Part shown: piece by piece, positions 48,550 through 60,784 of the stretch | How the letters are laid out: each line of letters begins with the position of its first letter | How positions within the stretch are numbered: the stretch's first letter is position 1 | NCBI RefSeq assembly: GCF_000003605.2 | Contig: NW_003149775.1 | Coordinates: 57,658 to 121,657, forward strand | Direction: 5' to 3' | Origin: Saccoglossus kowalevskii | Taxonomy: Eukaryota; Hemichordata; Enteropneusta; Harrimaniidae | Length of the DNA: 64,000 bases | Notes under the pieces: model-generated | The model's database searches: none | Told to the model about the DNA's origin: nothing | Seen by the model: the letters and a program-made list of their open reading frames with translations, nothing else | Made by a program: the position numbers and the translations under genes

Positions 48550-51500
48550 CTAAAATATATCACAGCGTGTGTCTTTAAATTGAGGTTACATTTTCTAAAT
48601 ATTGTTGTCATATTTGTCAAAATTGTGGTGAGGAAAAGTGCCAATTACGCATCTGATGAAATATTACGATTTACGTTTCCCATAATTAGCCGCAATATTG
48701 ATTGTATATATCGCAGCAGCTTTTTGAGAACAAGAAAATGTGACCATATTGCATCGACTTTTGGTTAATCTAGCGTCCAGAGAAGGATCGGATAAAATAG
48801 TTTAGTTCGTATACCCTCAACAGCCAGGCCCAAATAATATTAACGAAATGTGAAATCTTCAGTTGTATTATAATAGTCAAATGCCAAGTCATGTGACCAA
48901 ATGAGCCGATAATTCATTCGAAAAAGTCATTGTTTAGAAAAGCATATAATTTATAATGCTTCTTTCTTTGTTACAATTGTAATTTATGCCATGTGCTCTT
49001 GATCAGTTATTACTGTAAATACTGTAATACAAGTAAATAGTGTAATACAAGTAAATACTGTAATACAAGTAAAGAAATTGTTATACTTAAATCAATACTA
49101 CATGCTTGGAAATTGTCACGTGTCATCAATGTTCACTTTGACATTGTTAGTAAGGTACATCAATGTTCACCTGCTCAACTTTCATAACCATGTACGGGTA
49201 ATACAGTGAGAAGCATAAAACTGTGCCTCTTAGTTAATAATTAATTACAAATTATAAATCTCGATCATCATGGGCGCGCATGCCTTATGTGACATAACAC
49301 CTTTGACCGGTCACTTACTTTGTTCTAACTCATTAAATATTAATTAGTACTAACGGTGATGTCACAATACCACTTCTTGATTGGTCAATTTGAATTCTAA
49401 CATCTATTTTGATTTATGAAAATGTTCGTTTAAAAAGCATTTTTAACGTTTCCAGTTCAATGTTCTTCACTGTATGTGTTGAACATTTTACGAGAAGCGA
49501 ACTCATTTCGTACGATCGAACGTAGTCCCAACAGCGTCACAAAGCGCAGTCAACGATAAGAAAAGTTTGACTGCGTAAACGAAAATGAGCGAAATTATCG
49601 TCGTAATCAAGCACACAAAACACAAGTACTGTACGCTTTTCACATATCGAGTTAGGGGGTAAGAGAAAGTTAAACGAAACAAAAAAGTATGTTGCTCGTA
49701 AATTACAATTTTAGCGTGGTTTTGCAATAGAGGGCGTGGTTTCTAAAACATGAGCTTAACTTGAACAATTCAGCATACCCATTAGCATTAGTATTGGCAG
49801 AAATGTATGTATGTTGTGGAAGTATATGATCATATCATAATAACTCGCCTATAACACATTTGCATACTATCTTCATCTATTTCATATGAATATATCTCTG
49901 CCACCACACGATCTTTGTTATGTTCGTTGTTGATTTGCCGATGCATCACAGTGGTACTACTTTCAAAGCTACCAACCAACATAATAGATTATGGTTGTTT
50001 TCAAAGTAAGAACCTCACTTGTTATTTTCAATAGCACAGACCGAGTGGCAGTGGGCGAACCAGGCGTCAATACTACGTGTGCTTTCAATTGTTTATATAC
50101 ATATATGCCTTGCAGTTGACAGAACGGTAAGCTTGACAAACAGAGTTCATTGCTTTCAGAAAAGCCACGGATTATGAACATGAAACATTTATGAATTTGA
50201 AAATTTGATTGGCTTTGTGGCTCATCGTGGAACTACGCGTGAATTGTTATAGCGTTTCACCACAAAATGGTGGTGTGTGGTTGCAAAGAACTCTGGGAAG
50301 GAGAATGACTAGTATATACCACCATTTTATACATCTATGTTAATAGTAAATAAATAACAATCACGAAACTTACAAACCCACTTGACGCTGGAAGATAATA
50401 TTCTGCAAAGTCCGCATCGTTGCCTGCACCTGTTACTAAAATATGGCCGGCATTAACAGCTTGGGTAGCTAAAGCGTTGAAACTGGTTATCCAGGGTACA
50501 TATTCATCGTCGTATGCTGGCGCAAAAGCTGTGACAGACATAACAATAATACCTGGAGGACTACCTGAATCCAATATGGCTGTTATTGCTGAAATGAAAC
50601 ACACCACTCCAGACAATGAGTCATATACTCCCCAAATAAAGTGAATGAGGATATAACAAGGATACTAAAAAGTATGCACGAAAGCAGAACGGTGTTCTAT
50701 GGTGTGATGCGTAGCGGAGGTCGATACGTTACCGTACCATCTCAGTGCAAACTTTATGGCAGGAAAGATCACCATTTAAATAGCCGACTAGACTACCTTG
50801 AATTAAAACGCTAACTATCCTAGAAATTGTGAATGATTTAATCTTCAAACATGCCAAGGGCCTGGGATGTGTTTTTCATACGCAAAAATGTTTAAGTTAG
50901 AATGCTACTACATGTATATATATGTGCGCACATTTTAGCGCATATAGCAGTAGCAATATTTATGTCAAAATATGTCCTCAATTATTCGGTAAAATAATAT
51001 GCATAAAATAACATTTGAGTAGTAGTTACCATAGATCACACCGAAAAGACATTTACTCGTTAAAAATTCACTAAAATATTGTCACTTGTTTAACACTTTT
51101 AGGCAATCAAACGGTACCTTGTAAGACACTAAATATATTTTTCCATCGATGCGATAAACATGGTGCGCAGGAACTGATGACGACATTGCTTAAGCGAATA
51201 TCTTGGCACTAAACGTCATCACTATGATTGTTCATGTGACATGTCATTGATGAATTGTAATTTGTCAATTTATATTATATTTACCATATTCCAGGTGACT
51301 TAGGTATGTGCCATCTACACAGTTGAATATCCTTACATCAAACAGAGAAGCTTGATTTGAAACGCCGTAACTGCCGCCCGCGGCAACAGACGCTACCGCA
51401 GTGCCGTGGCCCAAGCAGTCGGTTCCAAATCCCTGCAAACACAAGCAATGTATTGAAAATCCCATTCAAGTAAATTATTTCACGCCCCCTGAGCGACACG

Positions 51501-54331
51501 TACCAAACTAGTGTATAAAACAGAGCAATGTCTCGAATATACAGATCATTGGGAACTTAGAAAGTATATAGCTTGCCGTAACCATGGCAGCGTAACGTAA
51601 TGTAACGTGTTTAGACCGTTAGTTAACTATTACAGGGTTGTGGGTTGTTTACAATATATGTATCTTTCATTTAAAGATGCAACAAGGGTGAGAATATTCC
51701 ATTTTTAATTCTGTTTGTCGGTACTGTATGTTGGTGAATACATTGGATTATGATTTCACATGAACTAAAAAGTTGAAGCTCATGCCAAATCACCGTTCGA
51801 GGAAACCATGAAAGTCTACGTATAATTACGCACACTAGCAATCATCGCTCATGCCTATTAAAAGTTTGTATTACTCATCGAATGAATACAGTGTGCTTCA
51901 AAAGTGAAAAGCCAGTTAGTGTACAATAAATCATACTCGAATTTGGTTCTCAAAATTGCACATCTAATGACATCGTTAAAAGTACGTTTTCATTTGTATT
52001 GTGAAACCTAACAAACTCAAATCGTTTTGAAAATGTAGCGTCACATGGTGATATTTCTAAACTATTAATATACATTTATGAGATTGAAAAGCCTGTCCAG
52101 CAGTTGAAATAACACCCGGTGTAAATTCTCTCTTACCGCTCCTCCAATGATATCCTCGAGATGTACCACTCTGCTAACGCCATTTCTTTGGAAATCTACA
52201 TGCGTATCCCGAATTCCACTGTCTATCACATATATGTTTACATCGCGACCACGGCAACCTAAAGAAACAAATGATTACATGATAATGAATTCATATTTAC
52301 AATAATGTATTCTATTGTGATTGGAGGAACCTTACAAAAATACATTTTCTGATCGTGCGAAATATTATTTTTGACAAAATTTTGGATATACAGATTTTCG
52401 GTACAAAAATACATTTTCTGATCGTGCGAAATATTATTTTTGACAACATTTTGGATATACAGATTTTCGGTACAACATCGGAATCTACTTAAGTCATGAA
52501 CATAAATGATAAACCATTTTAAAACTTACATTTATTTCCGAAGGAAAAAGCTCCATCCAGTGGTAATGCGCGTTGGTTTATTCGGTCCAGATGCCATGGC
52601 ACGTCATCTGTTGGCGTCATTACAACATCTGGGTTCCCTTGAGGAGGATCCAGACGGATATCCTTAACAACCACCTCCACATCGTCGTGTGTTTTGACCT
52701 ACGAAAGGTTAAAAAAGAGGTCAACATCTACTAACTGAAAACAAAATCTCACAATATATCTTTTGAACAAGGATTTGATAATGAATGACAGTGTATATTC
52801 ACCATGGAAACAAGAAGGAGATTGAAAGTGTTCGTCATTTGGTTTAATTGTTATGGTATGTGTAATATTGGTCTATTTTAGAACATGTTAGGTTAGACTA
52901 TATTGGTATGTATTAGATTGGTCTATTTTAGAATATGTTAGACTAGAATATATTGGTATGTGTTAAATAGGTTCAGTATATTGGTGTGTTACTAGTATTG
53001 CACTCAAGTACGTATTTCAAGTTATTCTCCGGCTGACATCCGGGCATTTTATCGCTTGGCAACAATCTCTAGTGAAAACTAAAGCCGAAACCTCTTAGAA
53101 AACTGTACTTGGGGATAGTTGTTGAGACTCTCAACATATCTAAATTTGGTTGCGCAGGGTTACCTCAAAGTTGAGTTTGTGCTGTTTTTTCTTCGACTTT
53201 ATTTGTTTAGACAGGCTCTTCGACTGGCGTTCCACAGCAGCAACGGTCAAAAAACTGTATTTTGAGCTCGTTGCTGACACGCTTCTGAACGATGTAAAAA
53301 GATTATATAAATTTTGTTGTTCATGATTGTCTCGTAGTTGATTGTGTGCGACCGGCCTTCCACGGCAGCTCGTAGTGCACCCATAGAAACACACTGCACA
53401 GTGATGCGCGTCCAACCAACTTAAACAGTTATATGACGTAGCTCTGCCCAAGACTTTGGTTGTACTCACCATATCAAGAGCCGTCAAATCCATTTCTACC
53501 ACCATAGTGTTCCGTTTCCTTGATTCCATGGTTCGTCTAAATGTGTGTCCTTTCAATTCGGCTTCACTAGCTAGCGTATCATGGACATGACGTACGTCCT
53601 TCCCCTCCTGAAACCAACAAATCAAATACGACTGTATTCGTGCACAGTGGGAAACGTAGTCAACAGAAATACAGCAATAAAATACGTTCGATTCGCGAAG
53701 ATGGTGGTTTTCAAGCTGATCTAAAATACTGAATTAAGAGGAAGAATGAGACGTTGTACTACTATTGCTTGCAGTCACACTAGAATAATGTTAAGTCTCG
53801 AATAAAATATATTTGATTGTCATAATAAACATCATTTAAAGGGCGGTGGTCGGCGCGCCGCGTCCTGTTCGATATGGGACTCATGGCGAGGTACACAACG
53901 CGTGTAAAACACATTATTTGTTTACATAAAATCCAAACACACGCTGCGCGACAACCACCGTCCTTTATGCTTTTTGATAATGTTTACGTAGTTATAACGC
54001 AATGGTTATCGGATAAATTAAAGCGAGGAGGAATCGTCACCTGCGCATGAGCTTTTGTGTTTTTAGCGTGTGTTGTTATCGTCGTCTGGGACTCAATTCC
54101 CGCGCGTACGCAGTTGACGACCCTTCTGTTTTGAAACAAGTACGATACGAGGTGTAAACATTGGTTAAAGTGACAATTATGTGTATTTACCTTCAATCGT
54201 ACAACATATCGGTTGTGATCTTGGTTTGCGACTTTCGGTAGTGTTCTTGCAGGATGTCGTACACAGAACGACGTAGTGAGCAGGCAAAGACAACAAAGTA
54301 GTGCGACCAATCCTCGCATTTTCGACTTCAT
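47700..54331 (-). CDS. secreted proteinase K-like subtilase (peptidase S8A), 8 exons
   Basis: Exons in transcript order: 54331-54191, 53607-53470, 52698-52530, 52258-52137, 51432-51285, 50588-50374, 48549-48378, 47863-47700; 1269 nt, 422 aa, all GT-AG, all phases consistent. Order of parts: signal peptide (1-23), I9 inhibitory propeptide (about 40-115), catalytic domain (about 135-400). Catalytic Asp162 lies in IYVIDSGI, His199 in LGHGTAVAS, oxyanion Asn296 in TGAGNDAD and nucleophile Ser361 in SGTSFSAPLVAG. Spacing (37, 97, 65) is close to proteinase K (30, 92, 63). The family cuts itself free of the propeptide and hydrolyses peptide bonds; the substrate here is unknown. The usual NMSLGG substrate-strand motif is replaced by VMSVTAFAP. 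No C-terminal extension, so it is soluble and extracellular. Confidence 0.92.
47901..48258. repeat. degenerate 20-23-bp tandem repeat in subtilase intron 7
   Basis: About 16-17 units of the form GAAACGAGGTTGAAATTTATG, variable in length (GAAATTTATG/GAAATT) and diverged, filling most of the intron. Confidence 0.85.
48550..50373 (-). other. subtilase intron 6
   Basis: About 1.8 kb. Only a 3-copy 20-bp repeat (AATACAAGTAAATA(C/G)TGT, about 49012-49075) stands out; no exon or element recognised. Confidence 0.5.
50374..52698 (-). CDS. subtilase exons 3-6: Asp, His and oxyanion-Asn segments
   Basis: Exon 3 completes the propeptide and starts the mature enzyme (PWHLDRINQRALPLDGAF, a hallmark of the proteinase K subfamily). 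Exon 4 carries the Asp (CRGRDVNIYVIDSG), exon 5 the His (DCLGHGTAVASVAAGG) and exon 6 the oxyanion Asn (AGHILVTGAGNDADF). All four have good splice sites; phases out are 1,0,1,0. Confidence 0.9.
50589..52136 (-). other. subtilase introns 4 and 5
   Basis: Two introns of about 0.8 and 0.7 kb flanking exon 5. AT-rich; nothing recognised. Confidence 0.5.
52334..52470. repeat. 69-bp direct duplication in subtilase intron 3
   Basis: Two adjacent copies starting ACAAAAATACATTTTCTGAT and ending ACAGATTTTCGGT, differing at one visible base, so a recent duplication. It ends about 60 bases from the exon 3 donor. Confidence 0.9.
52869..52980. repeat. about 50-bp tandem duplication in subtilase intron 2
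   Basis: GGTCTATTTTAGAA(C/T)ATGTTAG followed by TATATTGGTATGT occurs twice in tandem with modest divergence. Confidence 0.8.
53470..54331 (-). CDS. subtilase exons 1-2: signal peptide and I9 propeptide
   Basis: Exon 1 starts MKSKMRGLVALLCCLCLLTT, with likely cleavage after SFC or thereabouts, and ends DHNRYVVRLK, the first propeptide strand. Exon 2 (53607-53470) reads EGKDVRHVHDTLASEAELKG then NTMVVEMDLTALDM. This is the expected I9 pattern of Y(I/V)V..K(E/D)G, helix and second strand. Intron 1 holds a short inverted-repeat element. Confidence 0.85.
53837..53967 (+). mobile_element. MITE-like element B, copy in subtilase intron 1
   Basis: A 131-bp element with terminal inverted repeats TAAAGGGCGGTGGT and, reverse-complemented at the right end, TAAAGGACGGTGGT. 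It shares two blocks with 14043-14156. Local G+C is much higher than the intron. It is non-coding and the family is unassigned. Confidence 0.7.
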
Positions 54332-56763
54332 TGAATCAGATATACAAATGTCAACTTTATTGATTCGAGTGTTTTAGTTAAATGGTGACCGTTTTTAAAA
54401 ACTGAAAGATTGTATTTGTTATGGTTTAAAATATAACTTCTAACATCAACAATGATAATTTGTTTAAAGCTCTAATATCAAGTTATGGAAAATACCAATA
54501 AAGCTAGTCACGTGAATATAAACACGTGAACGAAATATTTTGTTCAATTAAAATATAATTTATCCTGGTAAATACTAATGTTAAATGTAGCTTACATATC
54601 TACTACTCATTTTAAGTCAACTCGAATAAAATCTTTACAGACATACAGTCCATATTGGATATAACTTTAAATAGTTTGTGAAATAAAGGAAACAGATTAA
54701 ACGCCGTGGGAGAAATATCTGAAAGCATTCTTAATATTGAAACGTATTACTTGGAGATGACTGAAGAGTTTTCCCGAAGGAATCGGGTAACCCAACGTCC
54801 GAATGAATCGGGTAACCCAACGTCCGAATGAATCGGGTAACCCAACGTCCGAAGGAAGAGGGTAAAAGCAGTAGTCAATCCAAATCTAACATACCTTAGT
54901 AATGGTTCAGCCTCAGTAACAACACTTCCGACTCACGAATGGCAAGTTTGTCGTATCAACATAAAATGCTGTTAATATAGATCCTTGGGAACAATGAATG
55001 CGATATGTCCATTGTATGACCCACACAATTGTGAATATGATATATGACTTGTACTACGGTCACACAAAACACTGAGTATTGTGTATGTGGTGTCTTCAAT
55101 GGGTAGTGAGTGATGGTATGTACACTTCCGTAAAGTACATATGTTGATAATGTGTATGTTTTGTTAAATACTAAATCACGCATTATGATTAGACATCTAA
55201 GTAAGGGTAATGCAATATGGTCTCGTTTAATGTAAATAAGCGACAATTAATAACGACACATAAAATGAAATATGGTAAATTTGCACCAAGTACAATTTTT
55301 CGAAATTGAATATACACAGTCCCTATGTAGGTATATGTAACAACAGCATACGACATAATATCCATTTCGACTGAATCTGGAAGGTAATATTACTGGAAGG
55401 CGCATTACTCGTAATGGAAAAAAAAGCGGAAGGTCCAACTTAACCACCCCGACAAGAACGATTACTCTGTCAGGGAAAACTGGTCGCCATACATGCCTAT
55501 ATGTTTTTCCAGATGTCCACCAGTTGCTGGTTATAAAATTTTATCAGTAAAACCGAATCATCTTGAATACCACGTTCGTTCGTTTCTATGCAGAAAAATA
55601 CAGTATTTTTATCAAGTAAAATCGTATTAAAGTTATTGTTCTTACATAATTGTTGAACACACTACACAGTTCGTAATATCTTTCAGCTTTCTTTTTAATC
55701 AATGATGAAAAACAAATAAAATGTAAAAATATGGATATATATATATATAATGTTTATAAAAAAATATTGGTGTGCATATGAAATACAGTTTATTTTGAAA
55801 TATCTGGATATCACTTTGGTTGATGTTTTCGGGTTATAACATTTTGAAAATGTGATCTGGATTTTTGATTCGGTGGTAGCAATCTGTGAATTCAGTCAAA
55901 ATAATATTGTGTTTCATAAATTACCCAAAGTATAACGTTCAGCTAAACACTATGCATTGCCATTTAACTGGGCTGCAAATACAGGTATGCCACCCAATCT
56001 GTGTTTTGGAATAGTAATACTGATTGACACATCTTAATGTACTTCAATTAGTGATGAATATTAATTAGCAGCCATGTACCTTTAGACATCCTTTAATATG
56101 CGTTAGTCACAAAGACAGCGAGATAATGTTGTAACTGTGGGCACGTCAAACTGGTCTTTGAAGTAAATATGTTATTTATGCAATGTTGCTGAACTGATAC
56201 TGGATAGCACTACTCTATTGGCACTCTGTACATGCCATAAATTGTTATAAATACGATATAAGGTATATATGAAGCATATTGTACGTTTCCATTCAACATT
56301 AAATTGTAATCATGTGTTTATATATCCCCCACTTCATCATACAATCGATAACGATAGAACATTTACGAGGAGTGTTACTTTGAACAATCTGGACTGAAAG
56401 AAATCAGAGTCTGTTGTTTTTCATTGATTCCATTTGATATATCTCTCTCCACACCAACAATGTTTGTATTATTCATAATTGATATCATTTAAAATATACA
56501 ACATATGGTCTCAAATGAGGTACACGAATGATGACTACTTAAATGTAAGCTGCCACAATTTAAATCGCTTTGGCATATTTTCATATATTTCAAGTGTTCA
56601 TAAGTGTTTTGTTTTCTTTATCTTTTTCCTGTTTTCTTCATCAAAATCCAGACGAGGATACGAGAGCCCTTGTTTTATTATAAATAGAATAAAGCACCTT
56701 TTAATCGTGATTGAATAGTTGTGAATGGACCGTTCCACAGAAACATCCCATATGTAAAGTGAA
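54332..56763. other. subtilase upstream region and intergenic DNA
   Basis: The region directly above the subtilase ATG must contain its promoter, but no TATA box or initiator stands out. A 25-bp repeat (AATCGGGTAACCCAACGTCC, 3 copies, about 54780-54860) is present. The rest is AT-rich with no supported gene. Confidence 0.5.
54776..54862. repeat. 25-bp tandem repeat, 3 copies
   Basis: Units GAATCGGGTAACCCAACGTC, nearly identical, the outer ones flanked by partial GAAGGAA(T/G) variants. Confidence 0.9.
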
Positions 56764-56817
56764 NNNNNNNNNNNNNNNNNNNNNNNNNNNNNNNNNNNNN
56801 NNNNNNNNNNNNNNNNN
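56764..56817. other. assembly gap (54 N)
   Basis: Unknown bases directly beside a (TA)n run; probably an unresolved microsatellite. Confidence 0.99.

Positions 56818-56861
<44 letters not shown>
56818..56861. repeat. (TA)n microsatellite next to the gap
   Basis: An uninterrupted TA run of at least 44 bases, bounded on the left by the gap, so the true length is unknown. Confidence 0.98.
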
Positions 56862-56865
<4 letters not shown>

Positions 56866-56889
56866 CATTCCTGTCTCATGGAGGGGGGT

Positions 56890-57262
56890 ATTGCGTTGAG
56901 CATCGTATATTCACTGACGTCACTGTAAGACACTTGATACTCAGCAAATATATACTAGTATACTGACTTCATTGTGTGGTGGGATATGCTGATCAACGTA
57001 TATGCATTGACTTCCCTGTGTATGGGGAGGGGGAGGTGTGTGCTGAGCAGCTTATATACGGACGTCGCTTTATGTATGGAAAAACATATTGCACTAAACA
57101 GCGTATATACACTGGCGTCAACTTGGCGGTATTAGACTGAGCTATACACAGCTATTCACTGTCGTCACTATGTGTGCAGGGGAAGTACTGTGATGGGCAG
57201 AGTATATACACTGACGTCACTGTGGGTGATATTATGCTGAGCAACTTATATATACAGGTCAT
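56890..57262. repeat. degenerate 46-61-bp minisatellite with CRE-like sites
   Basis: About 8 diverged units built on (T)GAGCA.CGTATATACACTGACGTCACT. Perfect TGACGTCAC is retained in the first and seventh units; others read GGACGTCG, TGGCGTCA, TGTCGTCA. Sequence outside the CRE core is unlike the 4267-7105 array. Confidence 0.75.
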
Positions 57263-58297
57263 AGGGGAATTAACGTCGTGACTCTATGTCACGTTTGCTT
57301 GAGGTACAGGATCGGAAAAGTCACTTAAACTTTACAGTCAAATAGACAAAAATAGAAATACGTTTTAACTCTCGTCTTTAGACGGACAGTCGAGTATTCT
57401 ATAAGACTGCATTTATCAAATCATGTGCCTCAAGCTGGTGGAAAAATCTCAATGTTCAAATAAAACATGACATGTCATAGCCCTCCCCTCAGAAAACAAT
57501 GTAAAACTGATATTGGTTTGTGTCAGAGTGAATTTATCCATTATGAGCTGTACTAAAGTTTATTTATTAATTGTTCAGAATTGATGTGAAACAATTTTAG
57601 GGGATGAGGTAAACAAATAATAATTGTCTCAGACGAGCTAAATAAATAACTTGAACAACATATAAATAACGCGATGTGTTCATTCAAAATATATTCAATC
57701 AAACAAGTCAGGAATGACACTGCCTTCGCTTGTTGTCATTTAAAAGTTGCAACATATAATATAATCACTTGTTGGCACGGACACACATTGGCAAACGTGA
57801 TTTCTATGATATTTTCAAGTTTATAGCACACTCCATCCCGGTCAGCATTATTCTCAGCAAGAAAACCAGATATAAACAGAACAGTAAAACGACAAGTAAG
57901 TATGCAAATCAGATCTGAAAAGAGTCTGTGTTGTGTCTGTTTGGACACACTTTCTTGTACATCTGTATTCTAATACAAGGACACTATCAATCACCGAACT
58001 GTTGCAGTAAAAAAAAACTATGACATTTTTGACAGTACCAGGGTAATGCTACTGCTTGTCATACAAGTACTAGCACCAGATGAGGAACTGCGAAACTGCA
58101 ATCATCCTTGGTGTACAGTACCTGTAACAATAACCCTACTTACCGGTTCTTTACATACATATCTACATGTAGTTTGTGTCCGAGGATTAGTTTCAATATC
58201 TCTAATAAGGACAAGAGTACTTCTCATATGACAATGATACATTAAAAGTGCAAGAATCTAGAAAAATATTATAAGTTTTTATTACCACATATTAGTA
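57263..58297. other. intergenic, nothing recognised
   Basis: AT-rich. A plus-strand ORF at 58046-58231 has the phrase NCNHPWCTVPVTITLL but no supporting splice signals. Confidence 0.4.
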
Positions 58298-59589
58298 TTA
58301 ACAAATCGTGTGAAATTGAACTTCTATGTACAGAGAATATTCATGGTTTGGTTGACAGCACTTCTCAAAGTAAATAAACAAGGCCTGCGAAACTTTATAC
58401 AATTGTAAAACGCGCAGCGATAGTATTGTTTTGTAATACATGCAGTTCCGGTGACTTTGCTTTCTGAGAACAAATTCTGGCTCTGCACCTGCGAAAAAAA
58501 CACACACACACAAAAAACAACAACATTTAGTCAAAAGTAAGCAGAGGTATGTGCTCCCATTTGCTGTTAAATTTAATTAAAACAGACATTTGTGTACAGA
58601 GTATTTTGAGTACGAACACATATTATTCCAGCCAGAAAGAAATTGCAGTTTACACTGTGCTATTTTTAACATGTTCCACCAAAGTCTGGAATGAACTAAT
58701 TCCCCAGTCTGTTCTACTCTACAAAGTTGTCAAATTAATATTCACGGGATTCTGTACACAAAAAATATCAAGGATGTGCATAATTCCAGAGTACTTGTGT
58801 TTTCAATGTCATTAAAATCTGACCACAGATATGCAGAAAATTTCACCACAACTAAAACAAATGGGTGCCAAGATATCTAAAGAAATAAAAAATCATTTTG
58901 TTAAAAATACAAAAAAATAATACATTTAATATAAACACAGATGGATTTGCATAACAAACTAATCAGCATAGGCAATGTGCATGTAGTAAGTGTATGCCAA
59001 CTTGGTAACTTACTTGGTAATGACTTGAAAACTTTAAAAGTTTTAACCTCACAGTGAACATTACTACAGTCGGTCCAAACGCTCTGACGATATTTTCCCT
59101 TTAACAACCTCTTGAAAAATGACTGACTACACACACTGTATAGTTTAAATATGGTTATTAAATATATTCCTCGACACGGGACAGATACATGTACTTTTTA
59201 TACTTACATTGGTTGTATTTCAGCTGCTTCAAAATGTTTTATATCAGAGCAAATATCTTACATATGAAATTTAAGAATATTCGATGATAAATCTATTGAT
59301 AAATTAAGGGTAACATGCAACAACGCATTTAACGAGATTTGATTTCTATTCCCACATTTGAAAATGCGCCGTTATGCGCCCGACCATGTTGTTTCTGAGA
59401 TGAGTCTATTGTACAGGAATTGATCTAAAGCGGGTGTGTTTGTAATATTCTACTTTGTGTGTTCTTATGGGATTTGTTATTTGTCCCGAAATAAATAATA
59501 AATAAAAATAAAATGAATATATCGTCACCGAGAACTGACGTACCAGACGGTACACAAAGAAACGTCAACTCCACAATCTTTAATATAAT
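58298..59589 (-). CDS. tentative three-exon chain, unknown product
   Basis: Three minus-strand segments have GT-AG borders and matching phases. 59589-59544 reads YIKDCGVDVSLCTV; 59126-59014 reads QSFFKRLLKGKYRQSVWTDC then SNVHCEVKTFKVFKSLP; 58488-58298 reads AEPEFVLRKQSHRNCMYYKT and ends in a stop. Phases are 2 then 1. The acceptor of the last (poly-T then CGCAG) is excellent. The pair DCG and CSNVHCEV recalls, weakly, integrin alpha leg-domain cysteine motifs, but those lie far apart in true integrins, so I do not assign a family. No upstream exons or start codon found; chance remains likely. Confidence 0.22.
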
Positions 59590-60784
59590 CTACGTCAGTA
59601 AAAACAAACGTATACGAATTAGCGTATTCATATAAATATGTTGAAGTAGGATATCCCTGAAATATATCAAAGAAAAAAATAAAACTTGACCTCAACTAAT
59701 GATTTTAAATGTGCTAATAAATTCCTCAATAAATATTGATGGCTATGTTCATGCATGATATGGTGGGTGTAGTATACGTCTATAATAATATGCCTATTCA
59801 CTTAGTCCGTTTAGACCCCCTACTTGAGTTCTGGTATTTCTCGTTATTTGTACATATAGAACGTCTACGAGCGAAAGTGCTGACGTCAGGTAACAAGAGA
59901 ATATGGAACACAGTATGAGACTTTGACTGAATATTTGTAATGTTGTAACCATTACTTGTTACCGACCTCTGATAGCTTGGTACGCCATAACACTTGGGAC
60001 GGGAAACAGTCAAGGGCGTAACAATAGTTGTAACAAATCGTCGTAATTCAAAATAGTTGTACTGTTCTTTGTACAGTGGGTCACACATTCACCACAGTTC
60101 AACTAACAGATCACAATTAACAGTATAGAATTACTATACTGGATATCATCAGCCGCCATATTATGCCACTTTTCAGCTGTTTTTGTGATAAATGAGAACT
60201 GGTGTCACCACAGGTTCACTGACAGTTCAGGTTTAGATTCACCCAATCTCACTGCTAAGGAATTCTTGAAATACAGCTGCATTTTGTTTCGGATGCCCGA
60301 AAACACACAATATTTTGTTTTTCGTCTCATAAACTAGCTGAACAGGGAAACTACATTTCAGCTGAATCTGGATTTTTGCAAGATTGTCCAACATACTCTT
60401 GACACTGTAGGAACTATCTGCTTACTAATTCAAATGTGCAAGCTAAACTAATATCTCTACAGGGGGTAATTCAACCATTGGATTCACTGTGCGAGTTTTA
60501 CGTCATCACAGGACGCACATTGGTTCAATACAATTAAACCATATTCCGTCTAGAATGAATGACACATAACAAAAGCAATATAACATGTATATAAAGTTTA
60601 CTCGATATGTCTGAGAACGTCTAACATCCACTCGATAGACAAATCATTGACCTAGCGATAAAAATCCCCGCTGTGTGGATATTTTCTTTCCACAATATGT
60701 ATGCTAATTGTCTGGAAATTTCGGTTTATTTACTCATCTCTTGACAACAATTCTGACCCTAATGTTTCCTTATTTGCATACACC
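59590..60784. other. intergenic, nothing recognised
   Basis: A minus-strand ORF at 60088-59798 ends at a weak donor and fits no neighbouring phase; otherwise AT-rich non-coding sequence. Confidence 0.4.

Noticed and set aside
59798-60088. Minus-strand 96-codon ORF as an extra exon of the 58.3-59.6 kb chain
   Set aside because: Weak donor, no pyrimidine-rich acceptor, and its phase does not fit the next segment.
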